This document shows, piece by piece, positions 11,232 through 23,516 of a stretch of DNA of 64,000 bases; the first letter of the stretch is position 1, and each line of letters begins with the position of its first letter. The notes below the pieces were generated by a model that ran no database searches, was not told the origin of the DNA, and saw only the letters and a list, made by a program, of their open reading frames with translations. The DNA comes from Dactylonectria macrodidyma (lineage: Eukaryota > Ascomycota > Sordariomycetes > Hypocreales > Nectriaceae). Location of the stretch: contig JAGMUV010000017.1 of NCBI GenBank assembly GCA_020744425.1, forward strand, positions 930,001 to 994,000, in the 5' to 3' direction. Made by a program: the position numbers and the translations under genes.

Positions 11232-12420
11232 ATGGCTCTAGCAACAGCGCATGCGTCTCCTCTTGTGGAGCACCAGAAGCGGAAAACTCCCTGGTCCAAC
11301 CTTGCTGTTGGTGCATGCATGAATATCTTTCAAGGTTGGTACACTACAGTCTTCTTTCTACATAACTCCTATCTAACTTTTGCAGTGACGTCCTTGGGAC
11401 AGCCAATGGAGGTATTAAAAACACATGTTCGTAGTGCCCATACTTCTTTAATCTAACAAAGGATGCTTATTACGCCAAGGTCGCCGCTAATAGAGGCGAT
11501 TCTCTTGCTGACGCCGTGCGGAAAACGTGGGGCCGGGGTGGTTTCCGTGGATTCTACCAAGGTCTAATACCGTGGGTCAGCGCATCCCTTTGCAACCACC
11601 ACGCCGTCTGAGACTAATAGTTTATCCAGGCTTGGCTGGAAGCGTCAACAAAGGGCGCAATTCTCATATTAACTTCTACGGAAGTCGAGTATTACGCCAG
11701 AAAGCACCTCCACGCGAGCAACGCTGTTGCAGGAGTCTTTGGCGGTGTCGCAGGAGGTGCTGCTCAAGCCTATCTTACAATGGGTGAGAGCGGAGCATAT
11801 CAACTCACCTAATTGTACACTGACTCAGTCCTTAGGCATGACTACTTGCATGAAAACAATTGAGGTAACGAGAACCAAGATTGCCAAGACCGGAACTCGC
11901 GTCCCCGGAACAATGGAGACGTTCGTCAACATTGTTCGAGAGAAGGGCATCCGTGGCGTGAACCGCGGAGTAAATGCTGTTGCCCTTCGACAGGTGACAG
12001 GATGGTCTTCCCGGATCGGTATATCGAGATTCGCCGAAGGGCAAATTCGAACTGTAAAGGGCAAGTCTGCAAACGAAAGACTGACTCTGGGCGAGAAAAT
12101 TTGCGCCTCCACATTCGGCGGCGCCTTGAGCTGCTGGAATCAGCCATTTGAAGTCAGTTTAACCAGACGCTTACGCAAATTTCGACTAATATCTGGTACC
12201 AACTTAGGTTATCCGCATCGAGATGCAGTCATTGAAGGCAGACCCAACACGCCCGGCGGAGGCAACCATGGCATCGACAGCCAAGTACATATTCCAATCC
12301 TCTGGCCCCATGGGTTTCTTCCGCGGAGTTGTCCCACGGATTGGTGTCGCTGCATGGGCGACGATCTGTATGGTCGGTCTTGGAGATTTAGTCAAGGAGA
12401 CAGTGTCTGCGCGTCTTTAG
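11232..12420 (+). CDS. Mitochondrial carrier, tricarboxylate/citrate-type
   Basis: The product is a mitochondrial inner-membrane solute carrier most like fungal homologues annotated as citrate/tricarboxylate transporters. Six exons are supported. Exon 1 is 11232-11334, exon 2 is 11386-11426, and exon 3 is 11480-11575. The others begin at about 11630, 11837 and 12209, and the stop is TAG 12418-12420. The reading gives [95 protein letters not shown] and ends GDLVKETVSARL. The three repeats carry degenerate Px[DE]xx[KR] signatures (QPMEVLK, QPFEVIR), as is usual for this subgroup. It is divergent from the aconitase-like gene, consistent with moving tricarboxylates to or from the mitochondrion. 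Confidence 0.85.
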
Positions 12421-14295
12421 CATGGATCTCGGGAGAAATTAGGAGTGAGAAGATGCAATGAATCGGTCAAAGCTCGAGAATCACTTCCGATGTCGGGTCA
12501 CTGCCAGTTGACTCGTCACTGGCCTGGTCCGTGACGATGTGACTGTTAAGCCTACACTTTTACCTGCCTGTTGTATCCGTAACTTGGCCTTTTATTGGAA
12601 TGACATACTAGCCTGAACATAGCTTTGAGTTCCAGCTTCATATCTGAATGTGCTGGCTGCCGGTGATCGCCCAGCTCAGGCGGCGGCCAGGGCATTTCCG
12701 CAATGTAGACACCTTACTTGGCCAAGTAATTAATGCCAAGGAATGTCTAAGAGGGGTCAATGTCGCCGAGGTTGCCCTACTTTAGCAACATTTCATTGCA
12801 GATGATTTTATCCATCACAAGCCGGAACAGGACTGTACTTGCCGCTCTTTCAACTCCTAAGCACCCAAAATAGATTGCAAATTCTTGTCATCTCGGTTTG
12901 TAAGCAAGTAAAATATCTGAAAACTGGTTGAGAGAATCAGACGTCTTCATAATGGCCTTCAAGATGTGTTTGAGGTTTATGATACTGACTCCTTCACCTT
13001 GGTCGAATGGATTACTCCAATCATAAATGGTCGTTGCTGACGCATGAAGTCATGCACCCATCGTCCTCGGAGATGTTGTATCCTCATCATAAGCACTTGG
13101 ACGCTCGCCGACGCATGGTAGATCCATATTTTTCTACCACATAATGTCAGCTCTGACCTTTGCCACTAGGCTACTAACTCAACTTACCTAGTTCTTACCA
13201 CACGAAGCTAACACTCGTGTATGCCGCTCTCTCAGGATGACTTAGTCTAGGGATTTTTCCGGATCCGACAGATCCCATTCACATGCCCTCCTTTTTCCTT
13301 AATTTCTCATCATTCCAATGACTAGATCATGGTACCTTCAGTTCGCTGAAAGTCACGAGATGTCCTCGTATAAGCCAAGCCTGTCTCTGAGGTAGTGATA
13401 TGTCAGTTTAGGCCTTGAGGTTGCTCTCCATACCGAAAGCAAGTCGATGCACAGAAGCGTCGGGCGTGATGTTTCCCTTCTGTTGTTATGTGTTGGCAGG
13501 GATTGATTGAGAGGTCATTCAGAGACCCCACTGACAAGAAATCGGAGTTTAAACCATTTTTGGGAAACGACGTTCAGGCATCTGGCTGATCAGTAATCGT
13601 GAAATGGAAATCTGGTGATGTTTATTCGGACCAGGTTGGCGAACATCGGGTTTGCTCGGACATGTCTCTGACTTCGGAAACTTAAGGCATTTGGCCTCCG
13701 CAAACCTAGCCCTTGACAAACCGCTTGGGTGAGATGGTAGGTTAAGCGGTCAAGTGACACGCAAGTCCCAGGCGCATTTGAGTCATACAATTAGCAGTCG
13801 TATGGCTGAGAACGTGAGTCTCGACTGCTTTGTAATCGCCAAGCGGCGAAACATCAGGTGAGAAATGTCCCATCCGCGGAGACCTCCAAGGTAGTGGGCT
13901 CTTGCGCGACCCTCCCGCGGAGATGGATGCAACGCTACATGTGGGTTTTATGCACCGTCGTCCACACTGCCGACGCTGCCGGCGCTTCTCGTCCACAGGA
14001 TGAAACCCCACCGCTGCAAGCCATGTATTGTGCAGTTCGGCAATTGAGTAATAGTTAGCATCCAATTGGTCGGCTCGTTGTTAAGCACGACTTTATGCAA
14101 CACATCGTCACCGTGGGATCATGGATCCTTGAACTCGTCAATACACGAGATTCTTTAGGTTTACGGGGTAACATGATATGATCCAAGGATATTTGACAAA
14201 CAACATTCATTGGAGTGGCCAAAGCAGCGTTGTATAAGTATGGCGTGGTTAACCCAGGGTCCCAGAAAGTCTTCAGTTCTTCACACACTTATCAA
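12421..14295. other. Intergenic, 1.9 kb
   Basis: No gene is supported by codon patterns or family similarity. The stretch separates the carrier gene from P450nor and presumably includes the latter's promoter. No clear repeat, hairpin terminator or tRNA was seen. Confidence 0.5.
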
Positions 14296-15896
14296 ATGAC
14301 AACCGCCATTCGACGCCTCTACTCGTCATCCCGCGTTCCATCACCGTGGCGATACTATTCTACCCTCAAGATGGCAACTGAAATCCCGCGATTTCCCTTT
14401 ACACGGCCGTCGGATCTTGATCCCCCAGCCGAGTTCGCACGCCTTCGAGCCACTGAGCCAGTCTCGCAAGTTAGGCTATATGATGACAGTCTAGCATGGC
14501 TCGTGGTCAAGTACCATGATGTATGCAAGGTTGCGACAGATCAGAGGCTATCCAAGGCACGTAGATCTATATTATTTGCCAGCAACAACTTACTTACCGT
14601 TCTCGACTAGGAGCGCACCCGCCCGGGATTTCCTGAGCTGAACGCCGGTGGAAAAGCAGCCGCCAAGAACAAGCCGACTTTTGTCGACATGGACTTGCCT
14701 GCGCATACCAACCAACGGTAAGGCACCTTTAAATATGAACATAAACGAATCGCATGTTGAGACCTGTTCAGAGGCATGGTGGAGCCACTTTTCGTCAAGG
14801 ATGCGATTGAAAAAAGGCGGCCGTACATCCAGAAGACGGTTGACGATCTCCTAAACACCATGATTGAACAAGGATGCAGCGAACCTGTTGATCTGGTTGA
14901 GAAGTTTGCCCTTCCTGTGCCCAGCTATATCATCTACACCATCCTCGGCGTCCCATTCGAGGATCTAGAGTACCTCACTCAGCAAAACGCGATCCGAACC
15001 AACGGCAGCGCAACCGCCCAAGAGGCCGCGGCGGCGAACCAGTAGGTGGTTTCGGATATTGTTGACAATACGGGCTGACCATAGCAGGGAACTTCTCGAC
15101 TACCTCGCCAATCTCGTCGAGTTGCGTCGTCAAGAGCCCAAGGACGACTTGATCAGCAAACTCGTCACAGAACAACTTGTGCCTGGCCACATCGAGAAGT
15201 CTGACGCTGTGCAGATCGCATTCCTCCTCCTCGTCGCTGGCAATGCCACAATGGTGTCTACCATTGCTCTGGTACGCATGGTCCGGCTTTTACTTGATAC
15301 TAGGATTTTATGCTAACTGGACCAGGGTGTCGTGACACTCTTGCAACATCCTAGCCAGCTTGCTGAGCTCAAGGCTGACCCGTCTCTTGTCCCCGGCTTT
15401 GTCGAAGAGCTTTGCCGCTACCACACCGGTTCCGCCATGGCTATGAAGCGAGTCGCCAAAGAAGACATTGAGCTCGGCGGAAAGGTAAGGCTTTGGTCAT
15501 GATCTGAGAGAATGAAGACGGGACTGACGATGGTTCTAGACTATTCGGGCAGGAGAAGGCATCATTGCCTCCAACCAGTCTGCCAACAGAGACGAAGACA
15601 TCTTCCCCGATCCCGATGTGTTCAACATGCACAGGGATCACACCGGCCATGATGCTCTTGGGTTCGGCTTCGGACCCCATCGATGCATCGCAGAGCTCCT
15701 ATCCAAGACGGAACTCGAGACTGTCTTTTGTAAGACCCTTCTACCTCAATTCATGACAGGATCGGCCATTAACATTTCTCTAGCCACTATATTCAAGAAG
15801 CTGCCAGATCTCAAGATCGCCACCCCTCTTGAAGAGGCTGGATACTTCCCCCGTGACAGGGATATCGGAATTACAAAGTTGCTCGTGCAGTGGTGA
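14296..15896 (+). CDS. Nitric oxide reductase cytochrome P450 (P450nor, CYP55 family)
   Basis: P450nor reduces two NO to N2O using NAD(P)H directly, the terminal step of fungal denitrification or NO detoxification. Seven exons are supported; the joins restore LSKERTRPGF, TNQRGMVEP, NQELLDY, ALGVVTL, GGKTIRAG and TVFSTIFK. The I-helix segment has AGNATMV, with the family Thr. IIASNQSANRDE carries the conserved Ser, and the heme loop is LGFGFGPHRCIAE. Intron 1 appears to be GC-AG (AAG then GCACGT). There are two in-frame starts. ATG 14296 adds 25 residues rich in Arg and Ser (MTTAIRRLYSSSR), which look mitochondrial. ATG 14371 gives MATEIPRF, like the cytosolic form. Fusarium P450nor is known to exist in both forms, so dual targeting is likely here. 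Confidence 0.95.
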
Positions 15897-16415
15897 TTTT
15901 AAGGCCAGAAATGAGCGCCACTCTCTCCCAGCATGTTTGACAAGTTAAGCAGACGCCCTAAGAATATGAAGGAGCTTTACCCGTTCGCGGTTTACGTTGT
16001 AGTATCAGACGGTTACACAGTACTTTTCACAGCAGATAGTGATCACCCCTCATCGATTTAATTCCCTACGAGACGTAGTCTACAGTTGTGTTTATCGTTC
16101 TTACTTCTTTCCACTACATTAATGTAGAATTTCTGATCGTTTTCAAACTCGTCTTGAAATAGTTCCGCAGTGGGGTGCCACATCGAAAGCGCCGATAATC
16201 TGTTCCGTTCCAAAACCACATCTAGACTACTTGATGACACGTTACAAATGCTTTGAGATACGGTGAGACGGCATGACTGTTCGTCAAACCTTTTTCATGA
16301 TGGGCAAGTGTGGGAAGAAGCATATCCGCAACAGCGCGTTTCAAAATGTAGATTTTGGGAAGTATTATCAGTCTATAGATTCGCAACCGAGTAGTGTACA
16401 GTCTCCAATTTTCCA
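15897..16415. other. Intergenic, tail-to-tail
   Basis: The spacer lies between convergent P450nor and sulfide:quinone oxidoreductase genes. I see nothing coding in it. Confidence 0.55.
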
Positions 16416-17762
16416 TCACCTAATCCATCCCTTGGGTCCGCCCCAAGTTCCCTTAACCAGAGAGCTATAGTACACCCAGGGGAAGAAGTCCTTCTTCAGG
16501 TGGTAAAAGGATCGACGAGGAACGCCCTGATCAAGGCCGACCTTAGCAAACGTCTCCTTGGGCACTCCGCCGTAGGTGAACTCGGCCAGGAGGACCTTGC
16601 CGTATTCGGTCAGGAGAGGGCACGAGGCATAGCCGTCATAAAGCGCCTCGGGCTCCTTGCCTTCCATGGCTCCCAGCAGGTTGGCGACGAGAACAGGGGC
16701 CTCGGCGGTGATGGCTGCGGCAGTCTTGGAGGTGGGAAGACTGGAAGCGTCACCAGCAGACCAGACGTTGGCGAACTTCTTGTGGCGGGTGGTGCCGTCG
16801 TGGACATCGACGTAACCGGCCTCGTTAGCAATGGGGCTGCTCTTGACAAAGGCGTGGGGCCCCATCTTGGGGACGACGTGCAAAAGGTCAAAGTTCTTAG
16901 TGACCTGCTCCTTGCCGTCAGGAAGAGCAAAGATGGCCTTGTTGCCATCAATGGCGACGAGGTCGTGCTGGAACAGGCCCTCGACGCCTCGCTCCTTGCG
17001 CAGCTCCTCGAGCTTCGCGCCGTACTTGGCCACGGCGAACATGGAAGGGAGGCCGGTAGCGAAGCTGATGTTGATAGGTGATGCGGAAGGGTTGCTAGGG
17101 TTGTAGAGACCGGCCTTCTTCCAGTAGTCCAGCGCGAGCCACATGATCTTCTGGGGGCCACCGGCGCACTTGATGACACCGGCGGGCTGCGTGAAGATGG
17201 CGGAACCCTCGCGGAGCTTCTTGATAGTGGGGAAGACCTTGTCGCAGGTCTCAAAGCCGTAGATGGATGAGACGAGCGAGTCGGGGTTGGCGAGGGCCTC
17301 TGGCAGACCCTTGACGCTGCCGTAGTTGATTTCGATACCGGGGGCAACGACGAGCTGCTCGTACGTGACCTTGTCGCCGTTTCCGAGGGTCAGGAAGTTG
17401 TCCTCGGGAGTGAAGGCTCCGACACGCTCGTTGTAGAACTTGAGCTTGGGGTCAATCAGGCTCTTCATGGGCCGCTGCAGCTCCTGCTTGGTCTTGAGAC
17501 CACCGCCGACCAGAGTCCAGCCCGGCTGATAGTGATGGAACTCGGCAGGGTCGACAACGGCAATGTCGTCCTGGGTGAACTTGCCGGATCGGAGGAGTTG
17601 ATGACTGATTGAGAGACCAGCAGCGCCACCACCGACGACGACGACCTTGTGGTTGCGATCAACACCCGTAACAGATGAAGCTGTAGCAAAGGTCCGAGCA
17701 GTCCGGGCCGTCGGGCTCAGGACCGACCGTCCGGCATTGCATGCTGCTAACCTGCGGAGCAT
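16416..17762 (-). CDS. Sulfide:quinone oxidoreductase, mitochondrial
   Basis: This flavoprotein oxidises sulfide and passes electrons to ubiquinone at the mitochondrial inner membrane; it is the homologue of S. pombe Hmt2 and human SQOR. The gene is intronless with 448 residues, the usual length. The N-terminus MLRRLAACNAGRSVLSPTAR is a mitochondrial presequence. The FAD-binding loop is VVVVGGGAAGLSISHQL (about 40-56). Family features are YQPGWTLVGGG, VIKCAGGPQKIMW with its active-site-type Cys, NVWSAGDASSLPTSKTAAA (second FAD motif), and the C-terminal YASCPLLTEYGKVLLAEF with the second Cys. The C-terminus has the aromatic FYHLKKDFFPWVYY membrane-contact region. All key residues are present. 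Strong G/C bias at third positions suggests high expression. Confidence 0.95.
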   Translation of the reverse strand: MLRRLAACNAGRSVLSPTARTARTFATASSVTGVDRNHKVVVVGGGAAGLSISHQLLRSGKFTQDDIAVVDPAEFHHYQPGWTLVGGGLKTKQELQRPMKSLIDPKLKFYNERVGAFTPEDNFLTLGNGDKVTYEQLVVAPGIEINYGSVKGLPEALANPDSLVSSIYGFETCDKVFPTIKKLREGSAIFTQPAGVIKCAGGPQKIMWLALDYWKKAGLYNPSNPSASPINISFATGLPSMFAVAKYGAKLEELRKERGVEGLFQHDLVAIDGNKAIFALPDGKEQVTKNFDLLHVVPKMGPHAFVKSSPIANEAGYVDVHDGTTRHKKFANVWSAGDASSLPTSKTAAAITAEAPVLVANLLGAMEGKEPEALYDGYASCPLLTEYGKVLLAEFTYGGVPKETFAKVGLDQGVPRRSFYHLKKDFFPWVYYSSLVKGTWGGPKGWIR

Positions 17763-18356
17763 GGTGGGATATCAAATTCAACTCTTCTCAATTGAGGCCG
17801 GCTTGGACTTGAGGCACTGGCAAGGATATACAAGGTTCACAGCAGGTATCAATGAGTCAACCCAGGTTCCTACAAAAGGGAAAAAGGAAGAGGGACCTGA
17901 TTTTCTCCCCAGACGCTTTCGTCAGTATTCGCGCACCTCCGAATATCGATTACGATGGCCTGTCTCACTTCATCTCATTGGCCGCCTCTGTCGTTAGCGT
18001 TTTTTTTTCTGGTACGATCGATCACGCCTTATGGCGGTGAAATGCGGCAGAACTGCAAGAGAGTTCGGAAAATATTATTTCCGGCTACAGATTTGAAATC
18101 AGCCCAGAAGCCCGTTAGATTGAGCGAGCACCAAAACATCGCTTGCATATCCCAGCCAAGAACCGTTCATCGTGGTTCATATGAACGCTTAACTGCATTG
18201 CAGGAGAGGGAAAATACTGCGTCAATAATTTGTTTTCTCGGACAAGCATCATCCTTCAAAGTTTCAGTTAGGTAACGTGCTGCGCGAAGCTATTACAGAT
18301 AGGTACAGGGTAGCTGGCTTGGGTTTTCCGCCCTCATAGTTCCGTGTCCTCCTATC
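17763..18356. other. Intergenic, SQR upstream region
   Basis: This 594-bp stretch upstream of SQR and downstream of the GH115 gene holds no supported gene. A T run lies near 18000-18008. I see no repeat. Confidence 0.5.
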
Positions 18357-21300
18357 TCAGGCTTTGTAGCTCTCAGGAGGCCCAAGCGAGCTCTGCTTAA
18401 ACCCGCCCACATCCACGACAAGCTTTTGTACAACCACTCCTGGTTCAAGTAGCCAAAGTGAAAGTGTGTGTTGTCCACTTGGGAGCTTGACAGTTGATAT
18501 AGATGTCCAACCACCTGGAATGACTGCATCCTCCCAGCCGCCAGGAACACTGCCCATAGGCGTGGTAGGTACGGGCTGTACCGCAACAGGATTGCTGCCG
18601 TCGACGGAGAAGGCGTATTTCAGCGGTCGACTGGGGTCATGGTTTAGCGTAGCCCCAAGAAAAACCATGATTCTGGCTGAGCTGCGCGTGTTGAAGGTAT
18701 AGAAGGAGTAGGTGAGCTTCGGTGCGGACGAAGGTGTCTGTGAATCAGCAGTGGCAGGCCACAGCTTCACCCCAGAGAGGGTGCGGCCGTAATGAGGAAT
18801 GGTCGTGTATGATAGCCCGCTCTTCTTCTCAGCATTGGCGTAGTGCTCTGCTTCGATGGAGACAACACCCCCAGATTCGACATAACCGTGGAAACTCCCA
18901 GGCACTGAGGTCTTGTTGACTGGCAATACCGCTGTGATAGCGCGGCCATTGAGATCACGCACTTTGAGACCAACCCAGCTAAGCCCTTTGGGAGCCCGTT
19001 TCCAGTCCACAGATATGAGGCTCCGAGTGTCGCTTTTCTCGCCTGGAGCCTTGAGCGTGCCCCGTGAATTAGAAACACTGACATACGAGACATTGGGGGT
19101 GATCTGATATGAAAATGTCCCGTTTTTGCGAGTAAATATGTCGATATACCGTGTCTCGGTTGGCGGCAAGTAGGGGTCAACAGACGATAGGATGGGTTCA
19201 GAATCTCCGGGTGAGCTTTTGTTGCTTCCCTGCACGCTCACCCCCATGATACCTGACTCGGGAACGTTCTCTGTAGTGTGATAACTTACGTTGGGCATGG
19301 TATTGGCGGGAGGTTCGTTCCAGAAAGTGTACCCAATATGAGTCTGGTTGAGTATGGGGTCCCATTTGCCGTCCTTGAGTGAATGGTACCTGTCGGTGAT
19401 CTCACTATCCTGAGCGAATAGTTTATACACGTCGTTCGCCAGACGGTCAGTGCTGGACCGTCTCTGGCTGTGGCGCCAGGCATTCAGAGCAGCCTTGATG
19501 TAAAGCTCAATCACAGTCTTACCAGCCAGCACAGGGTGCAATACCATCTCGAAGAACGGAATCTGCGCGTCCTGCGGCAAGCCGTCGTAGACACCCTGAG
19601 TGACGTCGAGGAGGCTCGTCCACTCCTTCAGCACCCGTTCCGCTTCGTCGTAGTTGGCTACGCTGTATGCAAAGGGCTCGCGGCTCAAAAGCTCATACTT
19701 GCGGCGGATCAGAAGCTTGCCGTATGTGTTGAGGATGTACGCAACGGTGTCGGCGATGGAGGCTTTGCCAAATTCGCGAATCGCCCATCTCCGAATCCAA
19801 TCCGTCGTGCTATCGGGGGTCGTGTACTTGGACATGTCGTACGCCATGTCTAAGAAATGGGTCATGGGGATTTCCTATATGCACATGGTTAGTTACTGCA
19901 TGTCTGGCTGTTTGGGTCTGTAATGACTAACCAGAGGCTTGAGGTCTCCGACATTGGCGATCCAGATCTCTCGAGCACCTTTCTCATAGGCCAAATGCAT
20001 CTGTTCCCAAGTCTTAACAAGCTGAATAGTGTTGATCCATTTATAGCTACGCGGAGCGCCCACGTAATCGAAGTGATAGTAGACGCCAGCCCCTGCCTCG
20101 CGATCTGTCTCGTTGGCGAGGGGAGTGCGCAGCAGGTTTCCGGCATTGTCATCAGTCCAAAGAAGGGTGACTGTATCTGGAACTTCCATTCCCGCTTGAT
20201 AGTAGCGTCCTACTTCCTGTGAAGCGTTAGCTATTAGGCATTCGAGCAACGAACTCACAGGAGCATAACTGACCTTGTACAGAACCCAGGTCTGTGGTAC
20301 CTCCCCAAGGTCGCTGACATTCCTGACATCTTTTAGAATAGACTGCTGTACTTGGAGAATTTCCTCGAGTGATTCGGGTGTCAGAGTTGGCGATTCGACG
20401 TCTCCTGCACCTCGCATGCCCATGGTGAAAATAGTGACCCAGTCCTTGGCCCGCTCAGCCCCTTCTTTGAAAAACTTAGTAATGGCCTCTTTATTCCCAA
20501 CCCAATCCCACGATCCTTCTAACATTTGCTGTTGCTCTGTTTCTGCTCGGGCCATCGGCTCGTGGTGACTTGTGCCTATGAAGACGCCGTAGTCGTTCGC
20601 ATTCGGTCCATTGTCGACGTCATCGACGTAGAACATGCTCCCCCACATGGCAGGCCAAATGTAGTTGGCGCGCAGGCGAAGACAGAGCTCGAATATCAGC
20701 TTGTAAAATTCGCCAGTGAATGGCCTGCCGTTGGCGGTGCGTCGGAATCTCGGCTCTGCCCAGCTCGTAAGAGCGGGTGCTTCGTCATTGATGAAGAAGC
20801 CGCGGTACTTGACCGACGGAGAGCCTTGAATCTTTTGCGTCTCTTGAACCCAGATGCTACTCTTCTTTTTGGGAGGGACGTCTGCCCACCAGTACCACGG
20901 AGAGACACCTATCGTCTCGGAAATGTCATACAGTCCAAAGATGGTTCCACGTTGATCGCTCCCAGCTACCACCAAGGCCCATGGTATGTCTTCCTTGGGT
21001 GCCTTGACGAAAGTAGTGGTGTACGCTTCCCATTTCCCCTTGATTTCGGAAACGTCCAACTTTCCTTTAGCCACGAGGCCGTCGATAAGTGCTGAGTTTC
21101 CGAGAGCACCAGCTATAATTAGCGGTGCGGAAGAAGAAGGAGTATCCGACGTCTTAACAAGGCGAACTGTGCCGTTGGCGCCGACGACTCGGCCAAAGTC
21201 GAGTGCAACATCGCGAGCCGCTCTTTGGATGCCTTTGAAATCCGCCGAGTCGACCCAAATATCAGGAGCACTGTTTTGGCTTGCAAGTCTGTGATTACTG

Positions 21301-21404
21301 AGACCCCGTTGGAAGACTAGAATGTCTGGTTGAGCGGAGGCAGCAAGGCAAAGCCTTGGAATGACTGAAGTGGCTATAGTAAGCCACGACAATAATGACA
21401 CCAT
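18357..21404 (-). CDS. Secreted glycoside hydrolase family 115 (xylan alpha-1,2-glucuronidase)
   Basis: GH115 enzymes remove (4-O-methyl-)glucuronic acid from glucuronoxylan, outside the cell. It has three exons, complement(18357..19874, 19932..20216, 20274..21404), giving 977 residues, the usual length. Both introns are 57 nt with good GT-AG ends. Neither contains an in-frame stop, so a naive translation would read through the first. The signal peptide is about 1-22 (MVSLLSWLTIATSVIPRLCL). Family marks are GTIFGLYDISETIGVSPWYWWADVPP, FINDEAPALTSW, LRANYIWPAMWGSMF, WTDDNAGNLLR and EIWIANVGDLKP. The C-terminal GH115_C beta domain starts near VVSIEAEHYANA. No defect is seen. It neighbours an SGNH esterase gene, which fits hemicellulose breakdown. 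Confidence 0.93.
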
Positions 21405-22173
21405 GGCGGGCGAGAAGATGCACCCGCGAAGCTGCGTGCTCGTATGATTGGCTGTAATACTAGCTGACGCAAGGCAAAGAGACAGTAGTATTGGGTCCTT
21501 GTTTGCAATTTTATATCATTTATCTACGTCAGTCACCGGGTAAAGTTGGTATTGTCAATTAAGATATCCCCAAGTACAGTACCTGAAGCGGCCCGATCTC
21601 CTGACTTCGGAATAGCTATCCATTTTTCCTTTCTGCAACCCTGGTAGCCTACATGGGTGACTTCAAAGGTCCCGGCACATATGACTATCGTTGTCCTTAT
21701 TTCGTATTTAGCCGGGTCATAAGTTGACTGATGCGGGGATTCACTGCGGGGACCGGATCTGCAACCGCCAACGCAGCATTGAAGTCCATTTGGGGATGAT
21801 CGGAAGAATGAAATACCTCCAATAAAGGTTAGCTTCTCCTTTTCTCCTTTCAAATCTAAGGTTCTGACAATGGTATATCTGGGGTTATAATTTAGAGTTT
21901 AGCCGAATTATCCTGTCGATGATCCTGTCATGAACACCTAGCAAGCTGCATGGGAACTGCTCCGCACGATTCTTTGTCAAAATTCCTATGTGTTTCATCC
22001 CACATGGTGAGCCAACCCGATGTAGAGCGTTAATTGGAGCACAGAAATTACTAAAGACTTGACTAGAATTGAAATAGTTTGACAAATCATGTTAATCTTG
22101 AGCTAAGGTGCCCACTCTTGAATAGGATTCAATCCAAGTCATGAATTTACAAGTCATTTTTATCCCTGTAGCC
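21405..22173. other. Intergenic, GH115 upstream region
   Basis: This 769-bp stretch between the GH115 start and the esterase stop contains no supported gene. Confidence 0.5.
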
Positions 22174-23516
22174 TCAGATAAATAGTTGTAGGTCAATGCC
22201 ATCAGCCATAGCCTGATAGCCAGCCCGATTCAAATGAAGTCCATCCCCAGAATCATACTCCTCGAGAATCTCGTCCACCTTGTTAGGGTTTCTAACCATC
22301 TTATCAAAATCGATGACAGCATCAAATGTGCCGCTATCTCGGATCCATTCGTTGACAGCCTGCCGAGCCTTCTCGCGCTCTGGTAATCCATATGCATTAC
22401 CCTTGGCTGCCGCTGGCATCAATGTGCACCCATATACCAGGATTCCATGGCGGCGTAGTCGTATGACAGCCTGTTGGTACCCCCCAGTAATCCGCGCAGT
22501 GATCTCAGCCTGGGGACCGGATTCCGCAGCCGTAGTACCGATGTCGTTGATTCCAATGAAGAGGATGGCGTGTTTGACGCCAGAATGGGCAATGACGTCC
22601 CGATCTAAGCGACTGAGGCCGTTGGGACCGAGCCCGTCTGTCAGCAACCGATTTCCGCCAGCTGCCTGGTTTAGTATGGCAATCTGGGAGGTTTGTTTCT
22701 TTTCCTGCAGTCGAGACAAAAGCTGATCTGGCCATCGGTTGTTGGCATTCGTAGTAGAGCCTCGGCCATCAGTGAGCGAATCGCCAACGATGGCTATTGT
22801 CGACGCTTTGTTTGACTTTTCGGCTTCCAAGGCGCTAATGAAGTACCAGTGATCTACTCCCACAGCACCTGTGAGATCAGTGTCGTGGATGTGATTTCCT
22901 TTGGTGAGCCACGAGGTCGTCCTGCTGCCTGGATGAGATGTGATATCATTGGTGACTTGTCCCCCTTCGAGATATATGCTGATAGTTACGATGGACTCGG
23001 CATCAAGCGCAATTTCGAAGGGATCAGAGACTACCAGAGCGCCTTTGGGGATAATGAAGGAGTCTTGCCCGGAGAAAGTGAGGCTGCGATCAGTTGAGGG
23101 CTTGATTGCACTTCCACCCGCAGTCGACGAGTTTGCGGGCAACGCAAAGCTGACCGCAGAAAGCCGTAGTTCCGAGCCGCCGAAAGCATTGCTAATTTGA
23201 AGTCGAAGGGATGATGTTTTCAATGAGACCTTGACCGTTTGTCGGATGGTAGTGTTTTCAAATGTGAGACCAGTTTGGTTCTGATTGAGGGGCAAGTTAA
23301 TGAATGATGTTGGGCATTGCTTCATGCTGAAGCGATAAAGGCACTTACAAATGGAGGTGGGGGTAGATTCGCTGGCTCGGTGAGTTGAGGCATTGCCCCC
23401 CATACTGTAATCCAGTTGGCGTCCTCCCTAGAGATTTTCACTCCTGCGAGGGCATGCGAGGGGCATAGACCCAGTATCGCAATCAAAGCTGTTTTCAAAA
23501 CACTTCTTATCAACAT
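22174..23516 (-). CDS. Secreted SGNH/GDSL-type hydrolase
   Basis: The product is a secreted esterase or acylhydrolase of the SGNH superfamily. It has two exons, complement(22174..23280, 23349..23516), giving 424 residues. I start at MLIRSVLKTALIAILG, which begins a signal peptide ending near SHALA; an upstream in-frame ATG (23553-23555) would spoil it. The 68-nt intron joins NLPPPPF to NQTGLTFENTTIRQTV. Catalytic blocks are all present: IAIVGDSLTDGRG (Ser), AAGGNRLL (Gly), FIGINDIG (Asn) and DGLHLNRAGYQ (Asp and His). An N-terminal beta domain of about 190 residues precedes them, as is usual in this fungal group. The substrate is unknown; adjacency to GH115 suggests deacetylation or de-esterification of plant polysaccharide. 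Confidence 0.9.
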
